DNA of 64,000 nt from an uncultured Lachnospiraceae bacterium (GCA_910589385.1 CAJUTU010000003.1:1-64000); one strand, 5' to 3'; shown: positions 33,863 to 43,118, numbered from the stretch's first letter. The notes: generated by a model from the sequence alone, not told the origin. Numbers and translations are program-made.

Positions 33863-34663
33863 TTATGGTCTCTGACCCATTCCGCCTTCCAAAGTGATAG
33901 TCTCACCAGACATATACTTGAAGTCCGGAGAAGCAAGCTGTACGCAGACACGTCCAATCTCAAGCTCTGCATCCCCGTAATGCCCTGCCGGCGGCATATG
34001 CACATTCTGCTTGAACGCTTCCGGATATGCTTCCTGGAAATTTTCGAGCTGTGCAGTCCATGCCAATGGGCATACAATATTCACATTGATTCCGTCTTTG
34101 CCCCATTCTGTAGCCGCCACGCGGGTCAATCCACGAATCCCTTCCTTTGCTGCCGCATAAGCACACTGTCCAAAGTTTCCAAACAGGCCTGCACCAGATG
34201 CAAAGTTGATCACAGAACCTTTTGTTTCTTTCAGATGCGGATAGCATGCTTTCATATAATAGAAAGTTGCGTAAAGCCCTGAATACAGGGCCAGATTAAA
34301 CTGATCTGTCGTATGGTCTGCAAGGGTTACTCCAGAAGCCGATGCCTGCGCATTGTTGATCAAAACATCAATCCTTCCAAAGGCATCCTTCGTCTGCTTT
34401 ACAACATTTTCAACAACAGCTTCATTGTCCGAACCCGCGCTGACATCTGCCTGGACCGGCAGCACCTTGATGCCATAAAGCCTTTCCAACTCTTCTTTTG
34501 CATCCGTCAGCTTCTGCACATTCCGTCCGGTAATCACAATATTAGCGCCTTCTTTTGCATATGCAGCAGCAATACCATATCCAATAGAACCGCATCTGCC
34601 GTCACGCAGCACAGCTCTTCCTCCACCAGTAATAATTACTGTTTTTCCTGTCAAAAAACCCAT
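33863..34663 (-). CDS. SDR oxidoreductase, probable NADP-dependent 12-alpha-hydroxysteroid dehydrogenase
   Basis: The 266-aa short-chain dehydrogenase starts at ATG 34663 (MGFLTGKTVIITGGG) after AAAGGAGGTC. The Rossmann loop is TGGGRAVLRDGRCGSIGYG, longer than the usual TGxxxGxG. The NNAQASASG loop, catalytic Ser in NFASGAGLFGNFG and YAAAK are present. The whole length, including VAATEWGKDGINVN and the C-terminal SGETITLEGGMGQRP, closely resembles what I recall of bile-acid 12-alpha-HSDHs from Clostridium strains, including C. scindens. That assignment is from memory and needs a search. It lies 20 nt after cheY, at the end of a fapA-cheX-cheY transcript. Confidence 0.8.
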   Translation of the reverse strand: MGFLTGKTVIITGGGRAVLRDGRCGSIGYGIAAAYAKEGANIVITGRNVQKLTDAKEELERLYGIKVLPVQADVSAGSDNEAVVENVVKQTKDAFGRIDVLINNAQASASGVTLADHTTDQFNLALYSGLYATFYYMKACYPHLKETKGSVINFASGAGLFGNFGQCAYAAAKEGIRGLTRVAATEWGKDGINVNIVCPLAWTAQLENFQEAYPEAFKQNVHMPPAGHYGDAELEIGRVCVQLASPDFKYMSGETITLEGGMGQRP

Positions 34664-34683
34664 AATCTTGACCTCCTTTCCGA

Positions 34684-35052
34684 TCATTCTCCGCCCAGCA
34701 TTTCATCCAGGGTAGACAACAGCTGTTCTTTCTCAAAAGGCTTATAGATAAATGTCTTTGTACCAATTGATTTTGCCTCATCAATCGTATCATCGTAAGC
34801 CAGAGAAGAAACCATTACGATCTTAGCCTCCGGGTGCTCCTCCAGAATTGCCCTGGCAGTCTCTAATCCATCCATACCAGGCATAATAATATCCATTGTC
34901 ACCAGATCTGGCAGAACCTCATCATATTGAGCTATGGCGGTCTCTCCATCCTGACAGTAAGACACCACTTCATAGTCAGTGCCTTCCAACATCTTCTTCA
35001 TCTGTAGTTCAACTACCCGCGAATCGTCTACGATCATGATTCGCTTTCCCAT
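34684..35052 (-). CDS. cheY: CheY-type stand-alone response regulator
   Basis: The 122-aa single-domain receiver has the acidic pair (MIVDDSRVVE), the phospho-acceptor Asp in LVTMDIIMPGMDGLE (about residue 54), the Thr/Ser switch in MVSSLAYDD, and the conserved Lys in FIYKPFEKEQLL. With no output domain it should act on the flagellar motor or on another protein. It lies 97 nt after a CheX-like phosphatase gene, so phosphorylation and dephosphorylation partners are co-encoded. Confidence 0.92.
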   Translation of the reverse strand: MGKRIMIVDDSRVVELQMKKMLEGTDYEVVSYCQDGETAIAQYDEVLPDLVTMDIIMPGMDGLETARAILEEHPEAKIVMVSSLAYDDTIDEAKSIGTKTFIYKPFEKEQLLSTLDEMLGGE

Positions 35053-35149
35053 AATGAATCACCTCTTTCAAGTATAATTGAATCTTTCCTGTATATTCCT
35101 TAACTCTAATTCTCTGATATTTAGCAGCCTTCCCTTTATTTTTCATTGT

Positions 35150-35611
35150 CTATTCCGATTCCGACGTAAAATGGCTTAGACGCGCACCTTCATTTTTATC
35201 ACTGGAATAACAGATCGCAAATTGTTCCTTTTGATCTTCTGGCTGATAACGCCCGGTATAGAATTCCGGTATCTCAAACCGTGATGCCACTTTCGTAACT
35301 TGAAAAAGCCTGGAAGCAATATGTCCGCACAGTACGTTGAAGTATTCCTTTGTAAAATCCTCCACGTCCTGCTCTGTCACTTCCTCTTCCTGCAGCATAG
35401 ACTGGGTCAGCCTGGTGAACATCGCCGTATCAGCGCATAAAGCCAGACTGGAATGAAAGCCTCTTTCAAATGCGGCATGAACGGTACAGGAATCTTCTTC
35501 TAAAGGAGCATCCCCTTCACACAGACGAATACCCGCTATCTTTTCTGTCACCTCCCTGGTCACCTGGTCAAAAACATCCTGTAGTTTTTCCTCAGACATA
35601 ACAGTATCCAC
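35150..35611 (-). CDS. cheX: CheX/CheC-like CheY-P phosphatase
   Basis: The 153-aa protein resembles CheX: an alpha/beta domain carrying the E-x2-N phosphatase motif in DFTKEYFNVLCGHIASRLF (about residues 90-110). CheX dimers hydrolyse CheY phosphate. The start is taken as GTG 35611 (VDTVMSEEKLQDVF) because AAAGGAGG sits 7 nt upstream; the open frame runs 22 codons further toward fapA and an ATG lies four codons later. Its place between fapA and cheY supports a signalling role. Confidence 0.78.
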   Translation of the reverse strand: MDTVMSEEKLQDVFDQVTREVTEKIAGIRLCEGDAPLEEDSCTVHAAFERGFHSSLALCADTAMFTRLTQSMLQEEEVTEQDVEDFTKEYFNVLCGHIASRLFQVTKVASRFEIPEFYTGRYQPEDQKEQFAICYSSDKNEGARLSHFTSESE

Positions 35612-35686
35612 ACAAATCCCTCCTTTCCACAGAAATGCACTATCGAAACCGCTTTTACAAATGCCATCCAAAAACACGCAGGGCAG

Positions 35687-37531
35687 CTATAGAAAATGTA
35701 TCTCCCCATCTAGCAGTACAGCTCTGCAATGTTGAGTCTCATGTTCCAGACGGTGGGTAACATCCCCGATCGTCACCTCTGTCCCCGGATAAGCGATTCC
35801 ACATACCAGCTTACGCCCATCCTGTATCTCCTCCTGATTCTGAGGCGTCTCTTTCGCTTCTTGAATAAACGTTTCGAATTGTTTTAATTTCGTTCTGTTC
35901 ACTGAGAGCTTCATCCGCAGCATCGGCAGACTCCTCATTTTTGCCGGACTATCCGGCTGTCTTTCTATCTCCTCATATTCTAATTCCAGTTCTTCAATCT
36001 CCCTTATCAGGTTCTCATACTCAAAATCATCACTCGGATGCCCTCCCAAGATCACAGATGTAAGACATTCTGATTTTGAGCCTACGATATTCGCTTTGAC
36101 CTCTCCGGAAGCCCGAATCTTACCGCCAATAATGATCCCCCGTCCGGAGCATGCCTGCACCTGGCCGTCACTGTATACATCACAATTGATGATACAGTCC
36201 GTCTGTAGTTCTTCCTGGGCACACACAACCGTACTTTCCAGATATTTTGCATAGATGCTCCCACATGCCTTTATCACTGCCTGGTTATTCCCTTTCACAC
36301 CCTTGACGACGATCAGGTCTCCCCCGGCCTCGATGGTGCTGGCCTCTACAACACCGTCTACAGTAATATTTCCCATAGCACGCACCGTAAATCCGCTGCA
36401 TACATCGCCACGGATGTGGATATCGCCCAAAAAGTTGATATTTCCGGTAGAGTAATCTACATTTTTACCGATATCCATTACCGGCTTTACCTGGAAATTC
36501 CGGCCGTCAAATTCCACATGCCCCGGCTTTGTGGCTATCAGGGCAGTTCCATCCTCAGACAACGTCGTATTACGCCCTTTCGGCACAGTCACTTTCTTCC
36601 CGTCTTTTGCCGGGAGCTCTTTATTTGATATGTTCCTGCCGGCTACACCTTCCGTTGGTTCCACAATCTGGCAGATCACATCTCCCTGATCTGCATTATT
36701 GACAATATTCAGCTCTGCATAATCAACCTGGCCAGCCTCATTTACTTTCATCTCACGCTGTTTTTTCCGTGGGAACCGGTCTATCGTATATCCATCCTTT
36801 CCATGAACCGCCGGTCTTCCTTCTGCCGCAAAAAACAAGTGGAAATATCTATTCGCATCCGTGGGCAGCTTATCAAACAATGCCGTGTCCACCCCGAACT
36901 CCACTTTATTCTCTTTGAGGGCCTGCACCAGCATATCACGGCTGACCTCCTTACCCTGCCCTACCGGGGGATAAACCAGCAGCCAGGCCGCCATCTGGCT
37001 CTTTGCTGAAAATACTACCACTTGTGCATCCAGATCCGGACGTGATTTTTTCTGGATTTCCTCTTCCGTATGACCCTTATCCTGAGTCCCTGCACCAGAG
37101 GATGATCCTTCCAATGCATCCGTTTCATGAGCCGTATCATAATTATTTGAATCTCCGGCCCCATAGGCACCCCTATCAAGAAGAGGCTCTTCTTCCTTAG
37201 GCACTGCTTTGCCAGCACGCTCACTAGCTGTAGATGTAACAAGCTGGCGCAGGCGAGTAAGCTCCCTTTCCAGCTCATTCACGGAAAGTATTTCCTTTTG
37301 CTCAGGCAATCCTTCCAGACATAATTCAGGAAATGGCGTCTGCCCTGTCTGCTCTGACCATAAAGTCCAAAGCTTGTTCAGAGGATGCTCCATAGGCAGC
37401 TGCAGCGAAGCCGGATTCGGCTGCGGCTGCGGAACTTCTTCCTCTTGAACCTCTGGAACCGAATTCTCTATTTCGTCCTCGTCCGCGACAGAGCCAAACA
37501 ACCTGGACAGTATTGTTTTCGCTAATGACAT
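35687..37531 (-). CDS. FapA family protein (DUF342)
   Basis: The 614-aa protein starts at ATG 37531 (MSLAKTILSRLFGSVADE); the frame extends upstream through the promoter, so the longer form is excluded. An acidic N-terminal region of about 180 residues precedes a DUF342/FapA domain (about 250-560). This includes a beta-helix of short repeats (GNINFLGDIHIRGDVCSGFTV, AMGNITVDGVVEASTIEAGG) and a coiled coil (IREIEELELEYEEIERQ). FapA-like proteins are often polar or chemotaxis-linked in Gram-negatives. In clostridia the role is unknown. It heads the operon with cheX, cheY and the HSDH-like gene. Confidence 0.85.
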   Translation of the reverse strand: MSLAKTILSRLFGSVADEDEIENSVPEVQEEEVPQPQPNPASLQLPMEHPLNKLWTLWSEQTGQTPFPELCLEGLPEQKEILSVNELERELTRLRQLVTSTASERAGKAVPKEEEPLLDRGAYGAGDSNNYDTAHETDALEGSSSGAGTQDKGHTEEEIQKKSRPDLDAQVVVFSAKSQMAAWLLVYPPVGQGKEVSRDMLVQALKENKVEFGVDTALFDKLPTDANRYFHLFFAAEGRPAVHGKDGYTIDRFPRKKQREMKVNEAGQVDYAELNIVNNADQGDVICQIVEPTEGVAGRNISNKELPAKDGKKVTVPKGRNTTLSEDGTALIATKPGHVEFDGRNFQVKPVMDIGKNVDYSTGNINFLGDIHIRGDVCSGFTVRAMGNITVDGVVEASTIEAGGDLIVVKGVKGNNQAVIKACGSIYAKYLESTVVCAQEELQTDCIINCDVYSDGQVQACSGRGIIIGGKIRASGEVKANIVGSKSECLTSVILGGHPSDDFEYENLIREIEELELEYEEIERQPDSPAKMRSLPMLRMKLSVNRTKLKQFETFIQEAKETPQNQEEIQDGRKLVCGIAYPGTEVTIGDVTHRLEHETQHCRAVLLDGEIHFL

Positions 37532-37612
37532 ACCCCTTAATACCTCCTGACCCCTTGACTTTTGTAGATATTGTATAATATCCTTATCAAAACGACAATT
37601 TTTGTTAGATAT

Positions 37613-37642
37613 ATTATACCAATCGTCCTTACTTCCTGTCAA
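37613..37642 (-). promoter_or_regulatory. Consensus promoter of the fapA-cheX-cheY-SDR operon
   Basis: On the minus strand TTGACA (37642-37637), an 18-bp spacer and TATAAT (37618-37613) lie about 80 bp upstream of the fapA start. Confidence 0.78.
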
Positions 37643-37709
37643 GAGTATTCAAACTGGAAGCTCCTGTCCCCTAAAACCCTGGCTGTTTCTTTTCATCGCT
37701 TTATCGCGA

Positions 37710-37750
37710 GAATGAAGCCAGCCCGTTTCCAATTACGTCTGGCTTCATTC
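37710..37750 (-). terminator. Hairpin after the GH13 gene
   Basis: GAATGAAGCCAG pairs perfectly with CTGGCTTCATTC (12 bp, 17-nt loop). There is no T run, so it may stabilise the 3' end or terminate weakly. Confidence 0.55.
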
Positions 37751-37763
37751 CTGGACCGATATG

Positions 37764-39962
37764 TCAATTTCCTTCTACCCTCTTCAAGTAATAGAATCCA
37801 TATGCCGGAATATGGACTGCCGCAGGCTGTACCACAGAGCCAGAAACAAGATCCACATATTTTCCGTCAATCTCATTGATCCATGCTGTCTTATCATATT
37901 CACTGAAATTAAATAATCCGAGAAGCTTGTCTCCGTCATAGTACCTTCCGATACACAATACCCCCTGTTCCCATGTCTCGATCGTCCATGTCTCAGCATT
38001 GGCCACAAATACTTTTTCTTCTTTGCGGATTTCCTCTAACTGGTTCAGCCTTTTAAATAATTTTCCTTCTACCGTATCCGGGTCTGTAATATTTTCCGCC
38101 AGTTCCCAATGCATCGCCCCACGGTGGATATAACGGGAATCTTCCCTCTTATTTGGATCCTCTTTGTATGTGTAGTCATTGACCTGCCCAATCTCGTCCC
38201 CGCTGTACAAGACCGGGATTCCAGACTGCATAAACATATAGGCATGCAGCATCACATCTAATTGGATGGCCTTGTCCATGGCTGCCTCATCCTGCTCAAA
38301 ACCAGCCTTTTCAATCCCACACATGGATGCCGTAGTCCCGCAGAAACGCGCATCTCCCAGTACCAGATCCTCATTGTATAATTCTCCCCGGCTTGTACTT
38401 TCTCCGGCATAGCCCCGGAAATAATCATTCAGATACTGCTTGTGTGAGCGCTCCTTAAACCCTTCTCTTTCCAGAGTATCGTAGTCCAGCCCCCATCCAA
38501 TGTCGTCATGGCAGCGCAGGTAATTCAAGAATACATACTCCTTGGGCAGATGGTTGACCGCATCCAGCTGCTTCTTGAGCAGACGTACATCCCTTGTAGC
38601 TACCGTATGCCACGTAGTCGCCATAGTAGTCACATTATAGAGCATATGGCATTCCGGTTTTTCTACGGTTCCAAAATATGGAACTACCTTTGCCGGCTCC
38701 ATGACCACCTCGCCGAGAAGGAGGATTCCAGGACACACGATCTCACCGATCATACGCATCATGCGCACGATCGTATGTACTCTTGGCAGATTCCGGCAGT
38801 CTGTATTCAATTCCTTCCAAATGTAGGGAACCGCGTCAATCCGTATCACGTCAATCCCTTTATTTGCAAGGAAAAGGAAATTGTACATCATCTCGTTAAA
38901 TACCCTTGGGTTCTTATAATTCAAATCCCACTGGTATGGGTAAAATGTTGTCATTACAAAATGTTTGACATCATCCAGCCAGGTAAAGTTGCCGGGCGCA
39001 GTAGTCGGAAATACCTGAGGTACTGTGCGCTCATATTGCTGTGGAATGGAGTCATTGTTATAGAAGAAATATCTGCTCATATATTCCCCATCCCCCTGAC
39101 GGGCACGCTTCGCCCATTCATGGTCCTCTGAGGTATGGTTCATGACAAAATCCATACAGATATTCATATCCCTCTTATGGCAGGCTGCTGTCAGGCTTTC
39201 CAGATCTTCCATCGTTCCCAGCTTTTCCTGTACCTTACGGAAATCTGAAACTGCATATCCACCGTCAGAGCGCCCTTCAGGCGTATCTAAAAACGGCATC
39301 AGATGGATATAATTTACATTATTCTTTTCCAGATAGTCCAACTTGGATTCCACACCCTTTATATTTCCCGCAAAGTTGTCAATATAGAGCATCATCCCCA
39401 GCATGTCGTTGTGCTTATACCAGTTCTGGTCAGCCTCACGTTTCTGATCCAGCTGCTTCAGATCCTTGTTCCGCTCTTTATAAAATCTATGCAGGTTATC
39501 ACACAGTTCCACGAACATCGAATCGTTCCCGTACACTTCTGTATACAACCATTTCAATTCATCAAAATGGCGCTGGAATCTTTTCTGGTATATCTCTTCC
39601 TGTTCGGAATCATTTTCCGGTTCCTGGACTTCTTCCGGCTTTGAAGCTTCCTCCGGCTCCTGGACTTCTTCCGGCTTTGGAGCTTCCTCCGGCTCCTGGA
39701 CTTCTTCCGGCTTTGGAGCTTCCTCCGGCTCCTGCCCGGATTTCTCATCTTCTTTTAAAGTTTCTTCCTGCTTAGGGGCATCCTCATGACTGGGAGTTTC
39801 CTGCTGTTTTGTATCTTCCGCCTTACTAGAAACCTCCTGATCTATCTCTTCTACATGCTCTGCCGGATCTTCCGTGACCTTGTCCACTGTATCTTTCACC
39901 ACTTTTACAGCCTGTTTTTTTATCCGGTTTTTCTTTGCATTTGCTGCTCTTTTTTTGCTCAT
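37764..39962 (-). CDS. GH13 alpha-amylase-family enzyme, amylosucrase-like, with repetitive N-terminus
   Basis: The 732-aa protein starts at ATG 39962 (MSKKRAANAKKNRIKKQAV) after GGAGGG. A Lys-rich segment is followed by a Glu/Pro-rich linker with three 12-residue repeats (EEAPKPEEVQEP) at about residues 80-120. The (beta/alpha)8 barrel follows: MDFVMNHTSEDH, the nucleophile in GIDVIRIDAVPY, the acid/base Glu in LLLGEVVM, and region IV LRCHDDIGW. The HDDIGW form is typical of amylosucrases and sucrose-acting GH13 enzymes. There is no signal peptide, so it is intracellular. It begins 44 nt after smpB and is likely in that transcript. Substrate uncertain. Confidence 0.85.
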   Translation of the reverse strand: MSKKRAANAKKNRIKKQAVKVVKDTVDKVTEDPAEHVEEIDQEVSSKAEDTKQQETPSHEDAPKQEETLKEDEKSGQEPEEAPKPEEVQEPEEAPKPEEVQEPEEASKPEEVQEPENDSEQEEIYQKRFQRHFDELKWLYTEVYGNDSMFVELCDNLHRFYKERNKDLKQLDQKREADQNWYKHNDMLGMMLYIDNFAGNIKGVESKLDYLEKNNVNYIHLMPFLDTPEGRSDGGYAVSDFRKVQEKLGTMEDLESLTAACHKRDMNICMDFVMNHTSEDHEWAKRARQGDGEYMSRYFFYNNDSIPQQYERTVPQVFPTTAPGNFTWLDDVKHFVMTTFYPYQWDLNYKNPRVFNEMMYNFLFLANKGIDVIRIDAVPYIWKELNTDCRNLPRVHTIVRMMRMIGEIVCPGILLLGEVVMEPAKVVPYFGTVEKPECHMLYNVTTMATTWHTVATRDVRLLKKQLDAVNHLPKEYVFLNYLRCHDDIGWGLDYDTLEREGFKERSHKQYLNDYFRGYAGESTSRGELYNEDLVLGDARFCGTTASMCGIEKAGFEQDEAAMDKAIQLDVMLHAYMFMQSGIPVLYSGDEIGQVNDYTYKEDPNKREDSRYIHRGAMHWELAENITDPDTVEGKLFKRLNQLEEIRKEEKVFVANAETWTIETWEQGVLCIGRYYDGDKLLGLFNFSEYDKTAWINEIDGKYVDLVSGSVVQPAAVHIPAYGFYYLKRVEGN
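39616..39730 (-). repeat. 36-bp tandem repeat in the GH13 linker
   Basis: Three near-identical 36-bp units encode EEAPKPEEVQEP repeats. One unit has Ala-Ser for Ala-Pro. The repeat could vary in copy number by slippage. Confidence 0.75.
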
Positions 39963-40006
39963 TCTTATGTCCCTCCGTTTTTTATTTCTCATTTTGCTGT
40001 ATTTAT

Positions 40007-40471
40007 CTACAGATTTCTCACTTTGAACTCTCTTTGTGCTTCCCGCTTCTGGTCCTTCTTCGCAATATCATTGCGCTTGTCATACAGCTTCTTTCCTTTT
40101 GCCAGCCCAATCTCCACTTTCACCAGGCTTCCGCTGAAATATACCTTCAACGGGACTACCGTATTCCCCCTTTCTTTCATTTTCCCGAAAATCTTGTCAA
40201 TCTCCTTTTTGTGAAGAAGCAGCTTCTTCACACGGAGCGGATCCTTATTAAAGATATTCCCTTTTTCATAAGGAGAGACGTGCATCCCATAGAGAAACAC
40301 CTCTCCGTCCTCAATGCGGATAAAGGCCTCTTTGATACTGCATTTTCCCATCCGCAGGGATTTTACTTCTGTTCCATGGAGGACAATTCCTGCCTCGTAT
40401 TTTTCCAATATAAAATAATCATGATATGCTTTTTTATTATTAGCTATCAGCTTGCTTTCTGTCTTACTCAT
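40007..40471 (-). CDS. smpB: SsrA-binding protein
   Basis: SmpB delivers tmRNA to stalled ribosomes for trans-translation. The 154-aa protein shows NNKKAYHDYFILEKYEAGIVLHG, GTEVKSLRMGKCSIKEAF and the C-terminal GLAKGKKLYDKRNDIAKKD tail that enters the decoding centre. It lies 47 nt after rnr, the common order in Firmicutes. The tmRNA gene itself, often nearby, is not seen in this window. Confidence 0.97.
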   Translation of the reverse strand: MSKTESKLIANNKKAYHDYFILEKYEAGIVLHGTEVKSLRMGKCSIKEAFIRIEDGEVFLYGMHVSPYEKGNIFNKDPLRVKKLLLHKKEIDKIFGKMKERGNTVVPLKVYFSGSLVKVEIGLAKGKKLYDKRNDIAKKDQKREAQREFKVRNL

Positions 40472-40518
40472 AATCTATGCCTTTCTCTGCCAGGCACTCT
40501 CTCACCACTGCCCGGCTT

Positions 40519-42666
40519 TTATACTGCCTCTGCGGCTTCACAGAATGCAAAGTCTATTGTCCGCTGGATTTTATCTGCATCCAGCACCCGCACCTTCACC
40601 TCCTGCCCAAGCTTGTAAACATTGCCGGTATGCTCTCCAGCCAGTTCATACCTGTCCTCGCAATATTCATAGTGGTCATCTGTCATATTTGCTACATGCA
40701 CGAGCCCCTCAATGGTGTTCGGCAGTTCCACATATGCTCCCCATTTTGTGATTCCAGAAATCACCCCTTCAAATTCCTGCCCGATCCGCTCTTCCATATA
40801 TTCTACTTTTTTCAACTTTACAGTTTCCCGCTCCGCCTCTTCCGCGCGGCGTTCCATAGTACTGGACTGCATTGCTACATCCGGCAGGATCTTCTCATAA
40901 TGGGCTATCCGCTCTTCTGTCATACGCCCACGGATATTTTCTTTGATGATTCGATGGATCTGTAGATCCGGATATCTGCGGATCGGGGACGTAAAATGAG
41001 TATAGTACTTGGCCGCCAGCCCAAAATGTCCTGTATTCTCCCATGTGTACTTTGCCTGCTTCATGGAGCGCAGGGCGAGACGGCTGATCATCGCCTCCTC
41101 CGGCGTACCCTCTGCTTTTCCAAGCAGCTTCTGTACCTCCTTCGGACGCACCTCATTCCCCACATGGATATGATAGCCAAAATTATTGATCAGAGTGCTC
41201 AGCTTTTTCATTTTATCATCATCCGGCGTTTCGTGCGTCCGGTATAAAAAGGGCAGTTCCCTCCAGTAATATTCCTCAGCCACAGTCTCATTTGCCAGAA
41301 GCATAAAATCCTCAATGATCTTTGTCGCCACATTCCGTTCATAAGGCTTGATGTCTACCGGCCTTCCATCTTCATCCAGCAAAAGCTTTGTCTCCGGGAA
41401 ATCAAAATCAATAGAACCTCTTTGATGTCTTCTTTCCCTTAAAATACCGGACAATTCTGCCATCCGTTCAAACATGGGCGTCAATTCCTGATATTTCTCG
41501 GCCTCCTCAGGATCCTGGCCTGTCAATATTTTCGCCACACTGGTATAACTCATCCGCGCATCCACACGGATGACCGTCTCCGCAATCTCAGAATCAATGA
41601 CTTCTCCTTTTGCATTAACTGTCATAATGCAGCTCAGCGCCAGCCGGTCTTCTCCTGCATTGAGAGAGCAGATTCCATTGGATAATTTATGGGGGAGCAT
41701 AGGAATTACCCGGTCTGCCAGATATACACTGGTTCCGCGCTTTAATGCCTCCCTGTCTAACGCGCTGTTCTCCTGAACATAATTTGTCACGTCTGCAATG
41801 TGCACGCCCAGACGGTAATGTCCCCCTTCCTTCGTAAGCGAAACCGCATCATCCAGGTCTTTTGCGTCTTCGCCGTCAATGGTCACCATCTGCCAGCCAC
41901 GTAAGTCCATACGCCCCGCCATATCTGCCTCACTGACGTCCTTCCCGACACGTTCTGCCTGATTCATCACTTTCTCTGGAAATTCTACCGGAAGGTCAAA
42001 TCCTTTCACAATAGACATAATATCTGTCCCCGGGTCATTCACATGTCCGATGATCTCCACCACAAAACCTTCGGGATTTTTTTCCTCTGAGCCATAGGAA
42101 GTCAATTCTACAACCACCTTATGCCCATCCATAGCGCCTTTTTCTTTTCCTGACGGAATAAAAATATCCTTCCACAGCTTCCGGTCGTCCGGGAGAACAA
42201 ATCCATAATTCTTACTCTTCTCGTACAAGCCGACAACACGGGTTGTCCCATGGGAGATCACGCGGACGATTTTCCCTTCTGTCCGCTTTCCATCTGTCTC
42301 GTGGACATCCTTCTGCCGGGTAATGACGAACTCCACCTGATCCCCATGAAGCGCTCCGCCAGTGTTCTCTTCTGCAATATAGACATCTTCTTCCTCTCCA
42401 TCCCGGATCACGAACCCAAATCCTCTGGCATTTGCCTGGAACATTCCGATCAAATGCCTGGCATGTCCTTTGGCGTATTTTCCTTTCTTTGAGACAAAAA
42501 TCTTACCCTCCGCCTCTAGTGCATCCAATACTTCTTTGAGTTCTTCCCTCTGCTCCCTGGGAACCTGGAGAATGATCGCGATTTCTTTTATTTTCATCGG
42601 CACATACAGGTCATCACAGATAAAATCATATATCACTTTTTTTCGCTTTTCAAAAGTCTCATCCAT
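40519..42666 (-). CDS. rnr: Ribonuclease R
   Basis: The 715-aa 3'-5' exoribonuclease degrades structured RNA and defective mRNAs, acting with SmpB-tmRNA. It has an N-terminal winged helix, cold-shock domains (MFQANARGFGFVIRDGEEEDVYI), the RNB catalytic domain with Asp cluster TIDGEDAKDLDDAVSL and FTSPIRRYPDLQIHRI, and a C-terminal S1 domain (GQEFEGVISGITKWGAYVEL). Length is typical. It lies between secG and smpB. Confidence 0.97.
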   Translation of the reverse strand: MDETFEKRKKVIYDFICDDLYVPMKIKEIAIILQVPREQREELKEVLDALEAEGKIFVSKKGKYAKGHARHLIGMFQANARGFGFVIRDGEEEDVYIAEENTGGALHGDQVEFVITRQKDVHETDGKRTEGKIVRVISHGTTRVVGLYEKSKNYGFVLPDDRKLWKDIFIPSGKEKGAMDGHKVVVELTSYGSEEKNPEGFVVEIIGHVNDPGTDIMSIVKGFDLPVEFPEKVMNQAERVGKDVSEADMAGRMDLRGWQMVTIDGEDAKDLDDAVSLTKEGGHYRLGVHIADVTNYVQENSALDREALKRGTSVYLADRVIPMLPHKLSNGICSLNAGEDRLALSCIMTVNAKGEVIDSEIAETVIRVDARMSYTSVAKILTGQDPEEAEKYQELTPMFERMAELSGILRERRHQRGSIDFDFPETKLLLDEDGRPVDIKPYERNVATKIIEDFMLLANETVAEEYYWRELPFLYRTHETPDDDKMKKLSTLINNFGYHIHVGNEVRPKEVQKLLGKAEGTPEEAMISRLALRSMKQAKYTWENTGHFGLAAKYYTHFTSPIRRYPDLQIHRIIKENIRGRMTEERIAHYEKILPDVAMQSSTMERRAEEAERETVKLKKVEYMEERIGQEFEGVISGITKWGAYVELPNTIEGLVHVANMTDDHYEYCEDRYELAGEHTGNVYKLGQEVKVRVLDADKIQRTIDFAFCEAAEAV

Positions 42667-42730
42667 ATTCTTTTTGCCCTCCTTCCTAAATCGGATTGTC
42701 GTCCATAGTCTGTAAATCCCACATTATATG

Positions 42731-42761
42731 AAAAAAACACTCTATAGCTGCTTATAGAGTG
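42731..42761 (-). terminator. Terminator between secG and rnr
   Basis: On the minus strand CACTCTATA pairs with TATAGAGTG around AGCAGC, followed by TTTTTTT. It lies about 115 nt after secG. The interval 42762-42875 also holds a small ATACCC/GGGTAT hairpin but no ORF that I support. Confidence 0.8.
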
Positions 42762-42875
42762 CCTTTTCTCTTCTTGTATACCCAAGGGGTATCCCATCAT
42801 CCAACTTTCTTCGGGACAGCGGAACTCATCTGAAAAAGTATCCAAGGCAGGATTTTTATAACATATCTATACCTG

Positions 42876-43118
42876 CTAGTTAAATATACCTAAATTCAAT
42901 ACTACCGCTAATACCATAAATAAAACTGCAAGAAACTTCGTTGACTTTACGAGCGCCCCCTCCATGGAACGTCCTTTATTCTGCCCCCAATAGCTGTCTG
43001 CCGCACCGCTGATCGTCCCCAGTCCCGCGGACTTCCCTTCCTGAAGAAGAATAATCGCTGACAGCGCAATACAGTCTATTACAAAGACGATTGTCAAAAT
43101 AATTTTCAAAATATCCAT
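42876..43118 (-). CDS. secG: Preprotein translocase subunit SecG
   Basis: The 80-aa protein has two membrane helices (residues about 3-25 and 58-78) linked by the conserved loop LQEGKSAGLGTISGAADSYWGQNKG. SecG assists SecYE in protein export. ATG 43118 follows AGGAGGT. It has its own promoter (TTGCCA, 17 bp, TAAAAT) and a terminator before rnr. Confidence 0.95.
   Translation of the reverse strand: MDILKIILTIVFVIDCIALSAIILLQEGKSAGLGTISGAADSYWGQNKGRSMEGALVKSTKFLAVLFMVLAVVLNLGIFN

Noticed and set aside
39616..39730. Tandem 36-bp units considered as a CRISPR array
   Set aside because: The units are contiguous without unique spacers and keep the reading frame of the GH13 gene; they encode a protein repeat. 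No CRISPR array was found anywhere in the window.
42633..42845. 70-codon minus-strand frame between secG and rnr
   Set aside because: It crosses the secG terminator and overlaps the rnr start in another frame, with no ribosome site.
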